Shown piece by piece: positions 43,832-52,340 of a DNA stretch of 61,168 bases. The DNA comes from Collinsella sp. (lineage in GTDB: Bacteria > Actinomycetota > Coriobacteriia > Coriobacteriales > Coriobacteriaceae): contig JAUMOL010000021.1 in the NCBI GenBank assembly GCA_031295385.1, positions 1-61,168 on the forward strand, read 5' to 3'. Every line of letters begins with the position of its first letter. The first letter of the stretch is position 1. Under the pieces are notes generated by a model that saw nothing but the letters and a program-made list of their open reading frames with translations, did not search any database and had not been told where the DNA came from. A program made the position numbers and the translations under genes.

Positions 43832-44412
43832 TACTGCAACCTTCCCGTCAGATACACACCCGACACATCGCGCACGCGCTCAACCAGATCGCGAAACTTC
43901 ATTAAGAACGCGACCTGCTGGGCATGCAGGCCAAAGTCGTCGTCGAACACCGAGATGCCGGCCTTGGCCGAACCGCGAAAACCGCGCTCGTCGAGCAGCA
44001 TATCGCAGGCCTCGAGCAGCGACGGCACCGCCGCCTTGTCGAGCTGACACTCGCCAAAGGAGCGGATGGCCTCGAACTTGGTCTTGGCCTCCCCCTCCGG
44101 CAGCGCGTCGACGAGCGAATAGAACACGTTCACCGGCACCGAAAGGCGCGGCTCAAAGCAATCGAGCACGCCGGTGTGGTGGCCCACGGCGAGCGTGTAG
44201 TACAGCACGTCGCAGGCCTCCTGGGGAACGTCTTCCTCGGTCTCCACAAACTTACGCGTGAGCTCGTAGAAGACCACCTGGTCGGGAGCGTGGCCCAGGC
44301 AGGGGTCGGCGACGCCCTCGGCGGCCTCGTCGCTTGCGCGCGAGGCATCGCCAAAAGAGCCGCCGAGCATGCCGGGGCCCGCAAAATAACCAGAACGGTC
44401 CGTGAGCTCCAT
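43831..44412 (-). CDS. hycH: Formate hydrogenlyase maturation protein, HycH family
   Basis: 193 residues. Matches HycH/HyfJ in size and in QVVFYELTRKFVET, the YTLAVGHHTGVLDCF block, and GISVFDDDFGLHAQQVAFLMKF near the C-terminus. HycH-type proteins are required to assemble formate hydrogenlyase but are not part of the final enzyme. Their precise action is unknown. The gene stands between the small-subunit gene and hycI, the same relative place as in E. coli hyc and hyf operons. Its stop shares bases with the hycI start. Confidence 0.85.
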   Translation of the reverse strand: MELTDRSGYFAGPGMLGGSFGDASRASDEAAEGVADPCLGHAPDQVVFYELTRKFVETEEDVPQEACDVLYYTLAVGHHTGVLDCFEPRLSVPVNVFYSLVDALPEGEAKTKFEAIRSFGECQLDKAAVPSLLEACDMLLDERGFRGSAKAGISVFDDDFGLHAQQVAFLMKFRDLVERVRDVSGVYLTGRLQ

Positions 44413-45195
44413 CTAGCGACCTCCGGCCAGCACCAGATCCTGCAGCGCCGAGTACACCTCGACGCGGCGCGGATCGTCCTGCTTATCGATGAGCAGCGCC
44501 ATGGCACCGCGGATATCGCCCTTGGGCGCGCCCTCGAGCGTATCCATAAACTCGTTGGCCAGATCGCGGCCGTAACGGTAGCCGCTCATGGCGCGAGCCT
44601 CGCGCTCGATGGCAACGCGCAGCTTGTACGGCACGCCGGGGTGCAGGATATCGGCCTGCTCGCCGGCGGCCTCCACCGTGGTCTCGGCATGGAGCTTTTG
44701 GTCCAGCAGACCGAGCGCCATGGCAAAGCCGTAGACGGTCTGCGCGGGGCTGGGCGGGCAGCCGGGGATGTAGACGTCGACAGGCAGAATCTTGTCCGTG
44801 CCGCCCCAGACGCAGTAGTTGTCGTAGAAGATGCCGCCAGTGCAGCCGCACGCGCCGTAGGACACCACAATCTTGGGATCGGGTGCGGCCTCAAAGGCGC
44901 GCAGGGCCGGCATGCGCATGGCACGCGTCACGGCGCCGGTGTACAGCAGCACATCGGCGTGACGGGGCGAAGGCACGACCTTGATGCCAAAGCGCTCGAC
45001 GTCAAAGACGGGCGTGATGGAACCGAAGATCTCGATCTCGCAGCCGTTGCAGCCGCCGCAGTCAACACGGTAGACGTACACCGAGCGCTTGATCTTCTTA
45101 AGAAGGGTCGCCTTGGCCTTCTCGATGCTCTCGTCGAGCTCGATCTTGGTCGGGCGGTACTGAAGCCGCTCGGGCAAAAGCGTGGGTTCGGCCAT
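44413..45195 (-). CDS. hyfI: Group 4 [NiFe] hydrogenase small subunit (HycG/HyfI-like)
   Basis: 260 residues. It contains the NuoB-type [4Fe-4S] ligands: VDCGGCNGCEIEIFGS near residue 45, SYGACGCTGGIFYDN and the VDVYIPGCPPSPAQTVYG block. It holds the proximal Fe-S cluster and pairs with the large subunit at 45916 on the cytoplasmic face of the membrane. A C-terminal part of about 90 residues after the last motif is longer than in NuoB, in keeping with HyfI/HycG. It is adjacent to and co-directional with the ferredoxin subunit (2-base gap). Confidence 0.93.
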   Translation of the reverse strand: MAEPTLLPERLQYRPTKIELDESIEKAKATLLKKIKRSVYVYRVDCGGCNGCEIEIFGSITPVFDVERFGIKVVPSPRHADVLLYTGAVTRAMRMPALRAFEAAPDPKIVVSYGACGCTGGIFYDNYCVWGGTDKILPVDVYIPGCPPSPAQTVYGFAMALGLLDQKLHAETTVEAAGEQADILHPGVPYKLRVAIEREARAMSGYRYGRDLANEFMDTLEGAPKGDIRGAMALLIDKQDDPRRVEVYSALQDLVLAGGR

Positions 45196-45197
45196 GG

Positions 45198-45914
45198 TTA
45201 CTCCTCCTTCGTATCAAAATCCATGATGATGCCCTCGACCGGTGCAGGACCGGCGGGAATCTCGGGCGCATCGGGGTTGAGCTCGCGGTCGATATACTCC
45301 GGGTTCACGCCGTGGCCGCCCAGATACTCCATGCCGGGGCCCTGGGGCTCGCCGGACGCAAGCGTCTCGTTGGCAGCCATGCCGGCAGCGTTGCCGGTCT
45401 TTACGGCCGAGGCGGCGCGCAGGGCGTCGAGTTCGCGCTTGCACTCCTGGCACATACCGACGGTACGGGCGGCCTGCTCGGCCTCCATGCCGCCGGCCTT
45501 TTGCAGCAGGCGCTTGGCGTAGTCGATCTCCTTGTGCGGGGCAAACGGCTTGCCGCAACGCGAGCAGTGCTCGAGCGTGTAGACGCTCTTGCTGGTGAGG
45601 TCGTCCTTGCTCATGACGGCCAGCTCAAACTCCTCGGTGAGCTTGATGGCCTCCATGGGGCAGGCTTCCTCGCAGCGGCCGCAAAAGATGCAGCGGCCGT
45701 AGTCGATCGACCAGGTAATGGTATCGGCCGCAAGGTCGGTGTCCATGCGAATGGCATCAGCCGGGCACGCCACGCCGCAGGCACCGCAGGCGATGCAGAG
45801 CTCAGCATTGTGCTCGGGCTTGCCGCGCATGTCCTTGTTGGTGGGGAACGGCGCAAACGGGTACTTGACCGTCGCGTCGCCGGCCTTGGCGTTAACCTTC
45901 CAAAGCTTCAGCAT
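45198..45914 (-). CDS. hyfH: Hydrogenase polyferredoxin subunit (HycF/HyfH-like)
   Basis: About 238 residues. Two 4Fe-4S ferredoxin motifs appear in series: CIACGACGVACPADAI (near residue 40) and CIFCGRCEEACPMEAI (near 75). Two further Cys pairs (CSRCGKPF and CQECKREL) make a rubredoxin-like site as in HycF. A Pro/Gly/Glu-rich C-terminal tail of about 60 residues follows. It links the peripheral ferredoxins and the hydrogenase small subunit. The start is ATG 45914, whose ribosome site lies in the end of the large-subunit gene. A longer frame to 46037 overlaps that gene and is rejected. Confidence 0.92.
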   Translation of the reverse strand: MLKLWKVNAKAGDATVKYPFAPFPTNKDMRGKPEHNAELCIACGACGVACPADAIRMDTDLAADTITWSIDYGRCIFCGRCEEACPMEAIKLTEEFELAVMSKDDLTSKSVYTLEHCSRCGKPFAPHKEIDYAKRLLQKAGGMEAEQAARTVGMCQECKRELDALRAASAVKTGNAAGMAANETLASGEPQGPGMEYLGGHGVNPEYIDRELNPDAPEIPAGPAPVEGIIMDFDTKEE

Positions 45915-45915
45915 A

Positions 45916-47688
45916 TTAGAGCGCCTCCTCATCGAGCGGAGCGGCCATGGTGCCCTCGCCCGCAAGCGGCGACTTGTCGCGCCAGACGTTCTCGAACTGC
46001 TCCTTGTCGAGCACGTGGTCGCGCTTGGCGGCAACATCGGTCACCGTCACGCGGTCGGTGCAGGAGTAGCACGGGTCGAGCGAGCCGACGATCAGCGCCG
46101 CGTCGCCCACGGTGTTGCCGCGGAACATGTAGCGCAGGACCGGCCAGTTGCTGTACGTGGCGGCCTTGGCGCGCCAGCGGTAGCACTTCTGGTTGTTGCC
46201 GAGCATGGCCCAGTGCACGTCCTCGCCGCGCGGCGCCTCGGTGGCGCCGATGGCGTACTTGTGCGGGGTGTACTCCCAATCCGTGGTGAGGATGGGGCCC
46301 GACGGGCAGTTCTCGAGCATGGTCTCGATCATGTCGATCGAATCGTAGACCTCCTGGATGCGAACGGCGGTACGGCCGAAGGCATCGCAGGTGTCGGCCG
46401 TGGCGGCGTGCATCTTTTGAACGTCCGGATCGGCGTAGCCGTCGAAGGGATGGTCAAAACGCACGTCGCGGGCATAGCCCGAGCCGCGCATGAGTGGACC
46501 GACCGGCGAGAAGTCGCGTGCGATCTTGCGGTCCAAGATGCCGATGCCACTCGTACGCTCAATAAAGTTGGGCGTGGAGAGCAGCATATCGACGAGTTCC
46601 TGAACCTCGGAGCGCAGCTGGTGGATGGTCGTGAGCGTGGAGAGCTTCTGCTCGGCCAAAATGTCGCGACGCACGCCGCCGATCACGTTGAGGCCGTAGG
46701 TCTTGCGGTGACCGGAGAGCTTCTCGGCCAGATCCATGGACTTCTCGCGGACGCGGAAGAACTGCTGGAAGCCGGAGTCGAAGCCCGTGTAGTGCGACGC
46801 CAGGCCAATGTTGAGCAGATGCGAGTGCAGGCGCTCGACCTCGAGCATGATGGCGCGGATGTACTGGGCGCGCGGCGGAACATGAATGCCCTGGGCGCGC
46901 TCGACGGCCTCGGCATAGGCCACCGAGTGAGCGCAGCCGCAGATGCCGCAGATGCGGTCGGCGAGGAACGTCACGGCGTCATAGTTCAGGCGCGTCTCGG
47001 CGACTTTCTCCATGCCGCGGTGCACGTAGAACAGACGGTAGTCGGCGTCGACGATCGTCTCGCCCTCGACGAACAGGCGGAAGTGGCCAGGCTCGTCGGA
47101 GGTAATGTGCAGCGGGCCCATGGGGACGAGCGTGGTCTCCTTGCCCTTGGTGTCGGCCAAGAACTCGTAGTTTTCCATGTCGCTCGCGGGAGCGGGACGG
47201 AAGCGGTAGTCCATGGAGTCCTTGCGCAGCGGGTACAGGCCGCTGGGCCAGTCATCGGGCAGCACCAGGCGACGACGATCGGGCAGACCCTCGGGGATCA
47301 GGCCGAACATATCGCGCAGCTCGCGCTCGCCCCACACGCAGGCGGGGACGAACGGCGTCACGGACGGGAACGTCATCTTGGCGGGATCGACCTCGGTGCG
47401 CACGGTCACCCAGCCGGGGTCCTCCCCCTCCATGGAGATGACGTAGTACACGGCGTAACGGCCGCACAGGCTGCGCTCATCGTTGCCGATGATCACGGGA
47501 ATCCAGCCGTAGCGCTCGTAGTACAGGTAGTGGACGGCCTCGGGCAGCTTGTCCTGCTTGACGGTAATCGTCAGCTGGTCCTCGCACTGCCACTCGACCT
47601 TCTCGATGCAGCCCGGAACGGCGCGGCGCAGGGCCTCGACGTGGCTTTCGCAGCGACGAGCGTAGTCCTTCTTTTCAGGTTCTGCCAT
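45916..47688 (-). CDS. hyfG: Group 4 [NiFe] hydrogenase large subunit (HycE/HyfG-like)
   Basis: 590 residues. The N-terminal ~170 residues form a NuoC-like domain (GWVTVRTEVDPAKMTFPSV, WGERELRDMFGL). The NuoD-like catalytic part contains the nickel ligands RICGICGCAHSVAYAE and, near the C-terminus, SLDPCYSCTDR. The 44 residues after that Arg are the predicted peptide removed by HycI. It reduces protons to H2 on the cytoplasmic side. Fused NuoC/NuoD domains plus the operon's antiporter-like subunits place it in group 4a formate hydrogenlyase. It begins 4 bases after the hyfF stop. Confidence 0.95.
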   Translation of the reverse strand: MAEPEKKDYARRCESHVEALRRAVPGCIEKVEWQCEDQLTITVKQDKLPEAVHYLYYERYGWIPVIIGNDERSLCGRYAVYYVISMEGEDPGWVTVRTEVDPAKMTFPSVTPFVPACVWGERELRDMFGLIPEGLPDRRRLVLPDDWPSGLYPLRKDSMDYRFRPAPASDMENYEFLADTKGKETTLVPMGPLHITSDEPGHFRLFVEGETIVDADYRLFYVHRGMEKVAETRLNYDAVTFLADRICGICGCAHSVAYAEAVERAQGIHVPPRAQYIRAIMLEVERLHSHLLNIGLASHYTGFDSGFQQFFRVREKSMDLAEKLSGHRKTYGLNVIGGVRRDILAEQKLSTLTTIHQLRSEVQELVDMLLSTPNFIERTSGIGILDRKIARDFSPVGPLMRGSGYARDVRFDHPFDGYADPDVQKMHAATADTCDAFGRTAVRIQEVYDSIDMIETMLENCPSGPILTTDWEYTPHKYAIGATEAPRGEDVHWAMLGNNQKCYRWRAKAATYSNWPVLRYMFRGNTVGDAALIVGSLDPCYSCTDRVTVTDVAAKRDHVLDKEQFENVWRDKSPLAGEGTMAAPLDEEAL

Positions 47689-47692
47689 GGTG

Positions 47693-49258
47693 CTAATTCA
47701 CCTCACTTGTCTTGGTCTGGGAACTGAACACCATGCGGTAGAGAGGGGCCTCGTGGAGCTCTTCGACGCTCTGGTTCAAAACGACGGACGTTGCATCCTC
47801 GACGCCGCTCGTGATGGCGACCGGGGTGGCGATACCGAACCACATGACCACGATCGCGAGGGCGATCTCGGGGATGATCATGAGGGCGGGCACCTCGTGG
47901 CGCTTCATGCCCTCGGGCGCCTTGCCGAAGATGGACTTGAGCGCGATGCCGGTAAGGGCAAAGTACACGCCGGTGAGGCCAATGGCCACGAGCACGACCA
48001 CCCAGATGGGACCGGACTGGACGCCGGCCACGAAGGTGAGGAACTCGGAGATGAACAGGGCGAACGGCGGGAAGGCGGCGAGCGCGAGCAGGGCGATGAT
48101 GGTGAGCGCTGCCGTGACGGGAGCGATCTCGACGACGCCCTTGATCTTGTTCAGGTCGCGGGTGTGGTAGATGTGCTGGATGTTACCGGCCATGCAGAAG
48201 GCGAGCGCCTTCGTGAAACCGTGGAAGATACAGTGCAGCAGGCAGGCGGCGATACCGAGCGGACCACCGATACCCAGGCACAGCGCGACCACGCCGACGT
48301 TGTCGACGGAGGAGTACGCGAAGCGGCGCTTGATATCGTCCTGCTTAAAGATGCACAGGGCGGCCACCAGGATGGACAGCGTGCCCAGGATGAGCAGGAG
48401 CGTACGCGGATAGGTGTCGCCCACCGTGATGATGGACAGGGAGTAGAAGCGGATGATCACCAGCATGGCGCACTTGAGCAGCACGCCCGAGAGCAGCGCG
48501 GAGACCGGGCTCGGAGCCTGGGAGTGCGCGTCGGGCAGCCAAGTGTGCATGGGGAACAGGCCGGCCTTGGTGCCAAAGCCGATCACGATAAACGCAAAGG
48601 CGAGGCGCACGAGCATCGGGTCGAACTGGTCGGCGTAGGGCATGATGGAGGTGAGGAAGGCTGCCTCATGCGCGTTGGGCATGATATCGGCGGCGTTCGC
48701 GTAGATGAGCAGCGTGCCGAACAGGCCGAAGGCCACGCCGGCGGTGCAGACCATCGCGTACTTCCAAGACGCCTCGAGCGCCTGCTTGTTCTTGTAGATG
48801 CCCACGAGGAACACGGTCGACAACGTGGTGGCCTCGACCGCCGCCCAGGTGAGGATGATGTTGTTGGACAGGCAGGCGAGCAGCATCGTGAAAACGAACA
48901 GGCTAAACAGAGCGTAGTACTGCTTGGTGCGCTCGGCCGGCATGGTCTTCTCCTCGATATCGATCTTGATATAGGAGATGGAGTACACGCCGGTGATGAA
49001 CCCGATGATGCCTACCAGAAGGACGAAGATCGACGAGAGCGAATCGAGATGGAGCCACAGGCCCAAAGCGTCGATATTCTGCCCGCTCGAGAGCATGGTT
49101 CCCGCGGTGACGACCGAAAGGACGAGGGTCGCCGCGACGGAGATGGTGTTGAGCCCCGCAAAGACGCTGTAGGACGTCGTCTTGGGGAGCGCAGCCATAA
49201 TCAGGGAGAACACGAGGGGACAAGCGAGCAGGGCGACCGTCAGCATTGAAACATCCAT
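47693..49258 (-). CDS. hyfF: Hydrogenase membrane subunit, proton antiporter-like (HyfF-like)
   Basis: 521 residues, about 14 predicted membrane helices. Conserved antiporter-type blocks are TWAAVEATTLSTVFLVG, then FGTKAGLFPMHTWLPDAHSQAPSPVSALLSG, and KRRFAYSSVDNVGVVALCLG. These are the NuoL/M/N or Mrp family signatures with the membrane Lys and Glu residues used in proton translocation. Relative length and place (after HyfE, before the large subunit) match HyfF of E. coli hydrogenase 4. It is expected to couple hydrogenase activity to ion movement. Confidence 0.9.
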   Translation of the reverse strand: MDVSMLTVALLACPLVFSLIMAALPKTTSYSVFAGLNTISVAATLVLSVVTAGTMLSSGQNIDALGLWLHLDSLSSIFVLLVGIIGFITGVYSISYIKIDIEEKTMPAERTKQYYALFSLFVFTMLLACLSNNIILTWAAVEATTLSTVFLVGIYKNKQALEASWKYAMVCTAGVAFGLFGTLLIYANAADIMPNAHEAAFLTSIMPYADQFDPMLVRLAFAFIVIGFGTKAGLFPMHTWLPDAHSQAPSPVSALLSGVLLKCAMLVIIRFYSLSIITVGDTYPRTLLLILGTLSILVAALCIFKQDDIKRRFAYSSVDNVGVVALCLGIGGPLGIAACLLHCIFHGFTKALAFCMAGNIQHIYHTRDLNKIKGVVEIAPVTAALTIIALLALAAFPPFALFISEFLTFVAGVQSGPIWVVVLVAIGLTGVYFALTGIALKSIFGKAPEGMKRHEVPALMIIPEIALAIVVMWFGIATPVAITSGVEDATSVVLNQSVEELHEAPLYRMVFSSQTKTSEVN

Positions 49259-49261
49259 GGC

Positions 49262-49915
49262 CTACCCCTTCAATTCGGTCAGGTCGTGGGAGTCGAGCGA
49301 CTTGGTGTCGTTCCAGATCCTCACGACGACGGCGGACATGATGATGACGGCGAAAATGGCGTCGGTGGCGATGCCGATCTCGATGATCTCGGGGGCCGTG
49401 GGCGCGAGCAGGGCGAGCGTCACGTGGCTACCGTTCTCCATAAGGCAGTACCCGAAGATTTGCTTGAGGATGTTGCGCTGGGAGATGATGCACGTGAGGC
49501 CGACGAAGAAGTGCGCGAAGCTGATGGCGAGGGCCGGAGTAGCCACCTCAGCGGTGGGCAGGCTCAGGCGCGTGACCACCGCGAAGCAGATGGCCACCTC
49601 CAGACCGGTGAGGATGATGGTCCAGGCCGGCTTGATGGAGGAGGTCAGCGTGCTATCGGCAGGCGAACCCATCTTTTTGTAGGCACGGTTGAGAATGAAC
49701 GGAACGAGGATCACCTTGGTGACGAAGGCCGACGCGGCCCACATGAGAAGCTCGGTGGCACCGGTGGTGAGGCCCAGGGTGAGCAGCACGCCCACCAGGA
49801 CAACCGACTGGATCGCGTACCACTTAATGGCGGACGGGATGGTCTTCGAGACGACCACCATGGTGGAGGTCACGATCAGAAGACCGCCCAGGATATTGAC
49901 TAACGAATAACCCAT
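49262..49915 (-). CDS. hyfE: Hydrogenase membrane subunit (HyfE-like)
   Basis: 217 residues with about six helices. The second half resembles NuoK/MrpC (FFVGLTCIISQRNILKQIFGYCLMENGSHVTLALLAP). This is the HyfE pattern: a short N-terminal extension fused to a NuoK-like domain. It sits between two antiporter-like genes, as in E. coli hyfDEF. It is a membrane anchor and probable part of the proton path. The start ATG 49915 lies in a compact operon junction with AGGAGGTAGG upstream. Confidence 0.88.
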   Translation of the reverse strand: MGYSLVNILGGLLIVTSTMVVVSKTIPSAIKWYAIQSVVLVGVLLTLGLTTGATELLMWAASAFVTKVILVPFILNRAYKKMGSPADSTLTSSIKPAWTIILTGLEVAICFAVVTRLSLPTAEVATPALAISFAHFFVGLTCIISQRNILKQIFGYCLMENGSHVTLALLAPTAPEIIEIGIATDAIFAVIIMSAVVVRIWNDTKSLDSHDLTELKG

Positions 49916-49925
49916 GTCCTACCTC

Positions 49926-51383
49926 CTAACCCATCCAACTAGAGGACAGAGGACCGGCGACGACGACCATGATCATGAGGACGACGAACACGAACGCCAT
50001 GGCGCGCGGAAGGGGCTGGCCGGCGGCCACGGTCTCGCTCGGCTCACCGGGCAGGACCTTACCCATCCAACGCAGGAACCATGCGAAGGTGGCGACGGTC
50101 TCGACGACCATGACGCACACGAGGACGAAGATGACCGTGTTGGAAGCACCAACCGCGAAGCCACCGGAAATAATCTGGAACTTGGAGAAGAACGTGCTCA
50201 TGGGGGGCACGCCGGCGATAGCGGTCGCGGCGACCGCGAAGCCCACGCCCGTGACCGGGTACTTCTTCATGAGGCCCTGGATCTTGGGCAACATACGGGT
50301 TCCCAGCGTGAAGCTGAGGGAGCCGGCGATGAGGAAGAACAGGGTCTTGGTGAACGCGTGGTTGAAGATGTGCTCGACGGCGCCGTTGAACGCCATCTGG
50401 CTTCCGAACACGGAGAGGCCCAGGCCGAAGAACACGTAGGCGAGCTGCGCGATCGTCGAGAAGGCGAGCAGGCGCTTCATATCCTTCTGGGGCAGGTACA
50501 TGAGGAAGCCGAAGAGCATGGTCACGACGGCGTCGATGATGGCGACCCAACCGACGATCTCGGGGATATCGCCGGCACTCGCAAGAGCGCGGGCAAACAC
50601 GCACACGCCGACCTTCACCATGGACGCGCCATGGAGGTAGGCGGAAACGGGCGTGGGGGCCTCCATTGCGGAGGGCAGCCACATGTAGAGCGGGAACTGG
50701 GCGGACTTGGCCCAAGCGGCGAACAGGATGAGCAGCAGCACGACGGTCTTCATACCGGAATCGAGCTGGGAGATCGCGCTCAGCGCGAACGTGCCGGTTC
50801 CGGCGAACAGGAAGGCCGCGCCGATGTAGAGTCCCAGAGCGCCGATATGGGTGATGATGAGCGCCTTCATACCGGCCTTCTTGGCCGTGGGCGTCATGTA
50901 GTAGCTGATGAGGCCCCAGGAGCACACGCCGGTGATCTCGAAGAAAACGAGCTGGCCGACGATGGTGGAGCTGTAGGCGAGACCGGCCATGGCGCCGATG
51001 AACGTGGAGAAGTACACGTAGAAGCGGCGACGGGGCGCGTCGGGATGCTCCTTGTTCTTATCGCTCATGTACGGGAACGAATAGATGACGACGAGCAGGC
51101 CGATAGCGACGAACGCGGGTGCGAGCAGCGTGCTCATCCGGTCGAATATGAAGCCCATGACCAAGGTCTGGCCCATACTCGCCCAGGTTACATCGACCGC
51201 GTTCATGCCGTTTCCGGCAAACGTCGCGGCCAAGCCAACGGAAGCGACCGTGGCGATGCCGCCGGCAAAGGCGCAGATCCATTTAGCGTAGGGACGCGGC
51301 AGCATGACGATGAGCAGGGAGCCCAGCATGGGGACGGCGATCGCCACCATGGCAAAGAGGGACAAGCTCGATTCGATTGACAT
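49926..51383 (-). CDS. hyfD: Hydrogenase membrane subunit, proton antiporter-like (HyfD-like)
   Basis: 485 residues, about 14 helices. Antiporter-type motifs include VFFEITGVCSWGLISYY, then SAQFPLYMWLPSAMEAPTPVSAYLHGASMVKVGV, and KRLLAFSTIAQLAYVFFGLG. The order and motifs match HyfD-type subunits, homologues of NuoL/M/N. Together with HyfB and HyfF it makes three antiporter-like subunits, the hydrogenase 4 arrangement rather than the single-antiporter hydrogenase 3 arrangement. Ion stoichiometry is unknown. Confidence 0.88.
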   Translation of the reverse strand: MSIESSLSLFAMVAIAVPMLGSLLIVMLPRPYAKWICAFAGGIATVASVGLAATFAGNGMNAVDVTWASMGQTLVMGFIFDRMSTLLAPAFVAIGLLVVIYSFPYMSDKNKEHPDAPRRRFYVYFSTFIGAMAGLAYSSTIVGQLVFFEITGVCSWGLISYYMTPTAKKAGMKALIITHIGALGLYIGAAFLFAGTGTFALSAISQLDSGMKTVVLLLILFAAWAKSAQFPLYMWLPSAMEAPTPVSAYLHGASMVKVGVCVFARALASAGDIPEIVGWVAIIDAVVTMLFGFLMYLPQKDMKRLLAFSTIAQLAYVFFGLGLSVFGSQMAFNGAVEHIFNHAFTKTLFFLIAGSLSFTLGTRMLPKIQGLMKKYPVTGVGFAVAATAIAGVPPMSTFFSKFQIISGGFAVGASNTVIFVLVCVMVVETVATFAWFLRWMGKVLPGEPSETVAAGQPLPRAMAFVFVVLMIMVVVAGPLSSSWMG

Positions 51384-51399
51384 AGTTTCTCCCTTCTCC

Positions 51400-52323
51400 C
51401 TACACGCCTACGACGACGAAGACGAACGCGAGGACCGCGATGCCGACGACGGCCCAGGTCTGGTTACCGAGCACCTTGAAGCGCGAACGGGAAACGGAGT
51501 TCTCGAGCACGCCGCAGACAACGAAATCGACCAGGCACTTGACAAGGAAGACGACGGCGCCCACGAGAGCGGTGACGCCGATGGTCGCGGGCTCTCCCCA
51601 GGGGATGAAGATGGAGGTGAACCAAGCGACGACCACGACCTGCTTCATGCCCATGGCGAGCTTCATCATGGCCAGGGACGGGCCGGAGAGCTCGGCGAGC
51701 GGGCCCTCCTGGAGCTCCTGCTCGGCTTCGGCCTGATCGAACGGAAGCTTGCCGAGCTCCATATAGCAGGCGGCCGCGAAGGCGACGCCGGCGAGGATGA
51801 CGGCGACGACGCTCGAGACGTTGCCCGTAACGATGTGCTGACCCATGGTCGCAATGTCCGTGGAGCCGCACACGATGGCGACGGTAAACAGCGCGATGAG
51901 CATGGACGGCTCGATGAGCACGCTCATGAGGAGCTCGCGGATACCGCCGAAGCCCGCGTAGGCGTTGGAGGAATCCACGCCGGACAGCGCGAAGAAGAAG
52001 CGGGACAGCGCGAGCGCGTACATGATGGTGATGGCGTCACCAAAGACGGGCATGGGGCTCTCGAGCGTGAACATGGGCAGGCCCATGGCGAGCATGAACG
52101 ACACCGCGAGGAACAGCGGCGGCATGATGCGCAGCACGAAGCTCGAGTCGGAACTCACGGACTCGGGACGCGCCATGAGCTTCGCGAGGTCCCGGTAATC
52201 CTGAAGGATGGACGGACCGCGGCGATTGTGCATCTTCGCGCGAATCACACGGGCGAGGCCGGAGAAGAAGGGCGCGACCAGCATGACCACGAGGCCCTGC
52301 GCTATCGCAAGAACGATGTTCAT
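51400..52323 (-). CDS. hyfC: Hydrogenase membrane subunit, NuoH-like (HyfC/HycD-like)
   Basis: 307 residues with eight or so helices. NuoH hallmarks are seen: RRGPSILQDYRDLAKLMARPESV near residue 35 and ELGKLPFDQAEAEQELQEGPLAELSGP near residue 185, the latter carrying the acidic residues of the E-channel. It connects the hydrogenase arm to the antiporter-like subunits. The ribosome site GGGAGAGG precedes ATG 52323. It lies 17 bases after the hyfB stop. Confidence 0.93.
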   Translation of the reverse strand: MNIVLAIAQGLVVMLVAPFFSGLARVIRAKMHNRRGPSILQDYRDLAKLMARPESVSSDSSFVLRIMPPLFLAVSFMLAMGLPMFTLESPMPVFGDAITIMYALALSRFFFALSGVDSSNAYAGFGGIRELLMSVLIEPSMLIALFTVAIVCGSTDIATMGQHIVTGNVSSVVAVILAGVAFAAACYMELGKLPFDQAEAEQELQEGPLAELSGPSLAMMKLAMGMKQVVVVAWFTSIFIPWGEPATIGVTALVGAVVFLVKCLVDFVVCGVLENSVSRSRFKVLGNQTWAVVGIAVLAFVFVVVGV

Positions 52324-52340
52324 AATATCCTCTCCCCTCT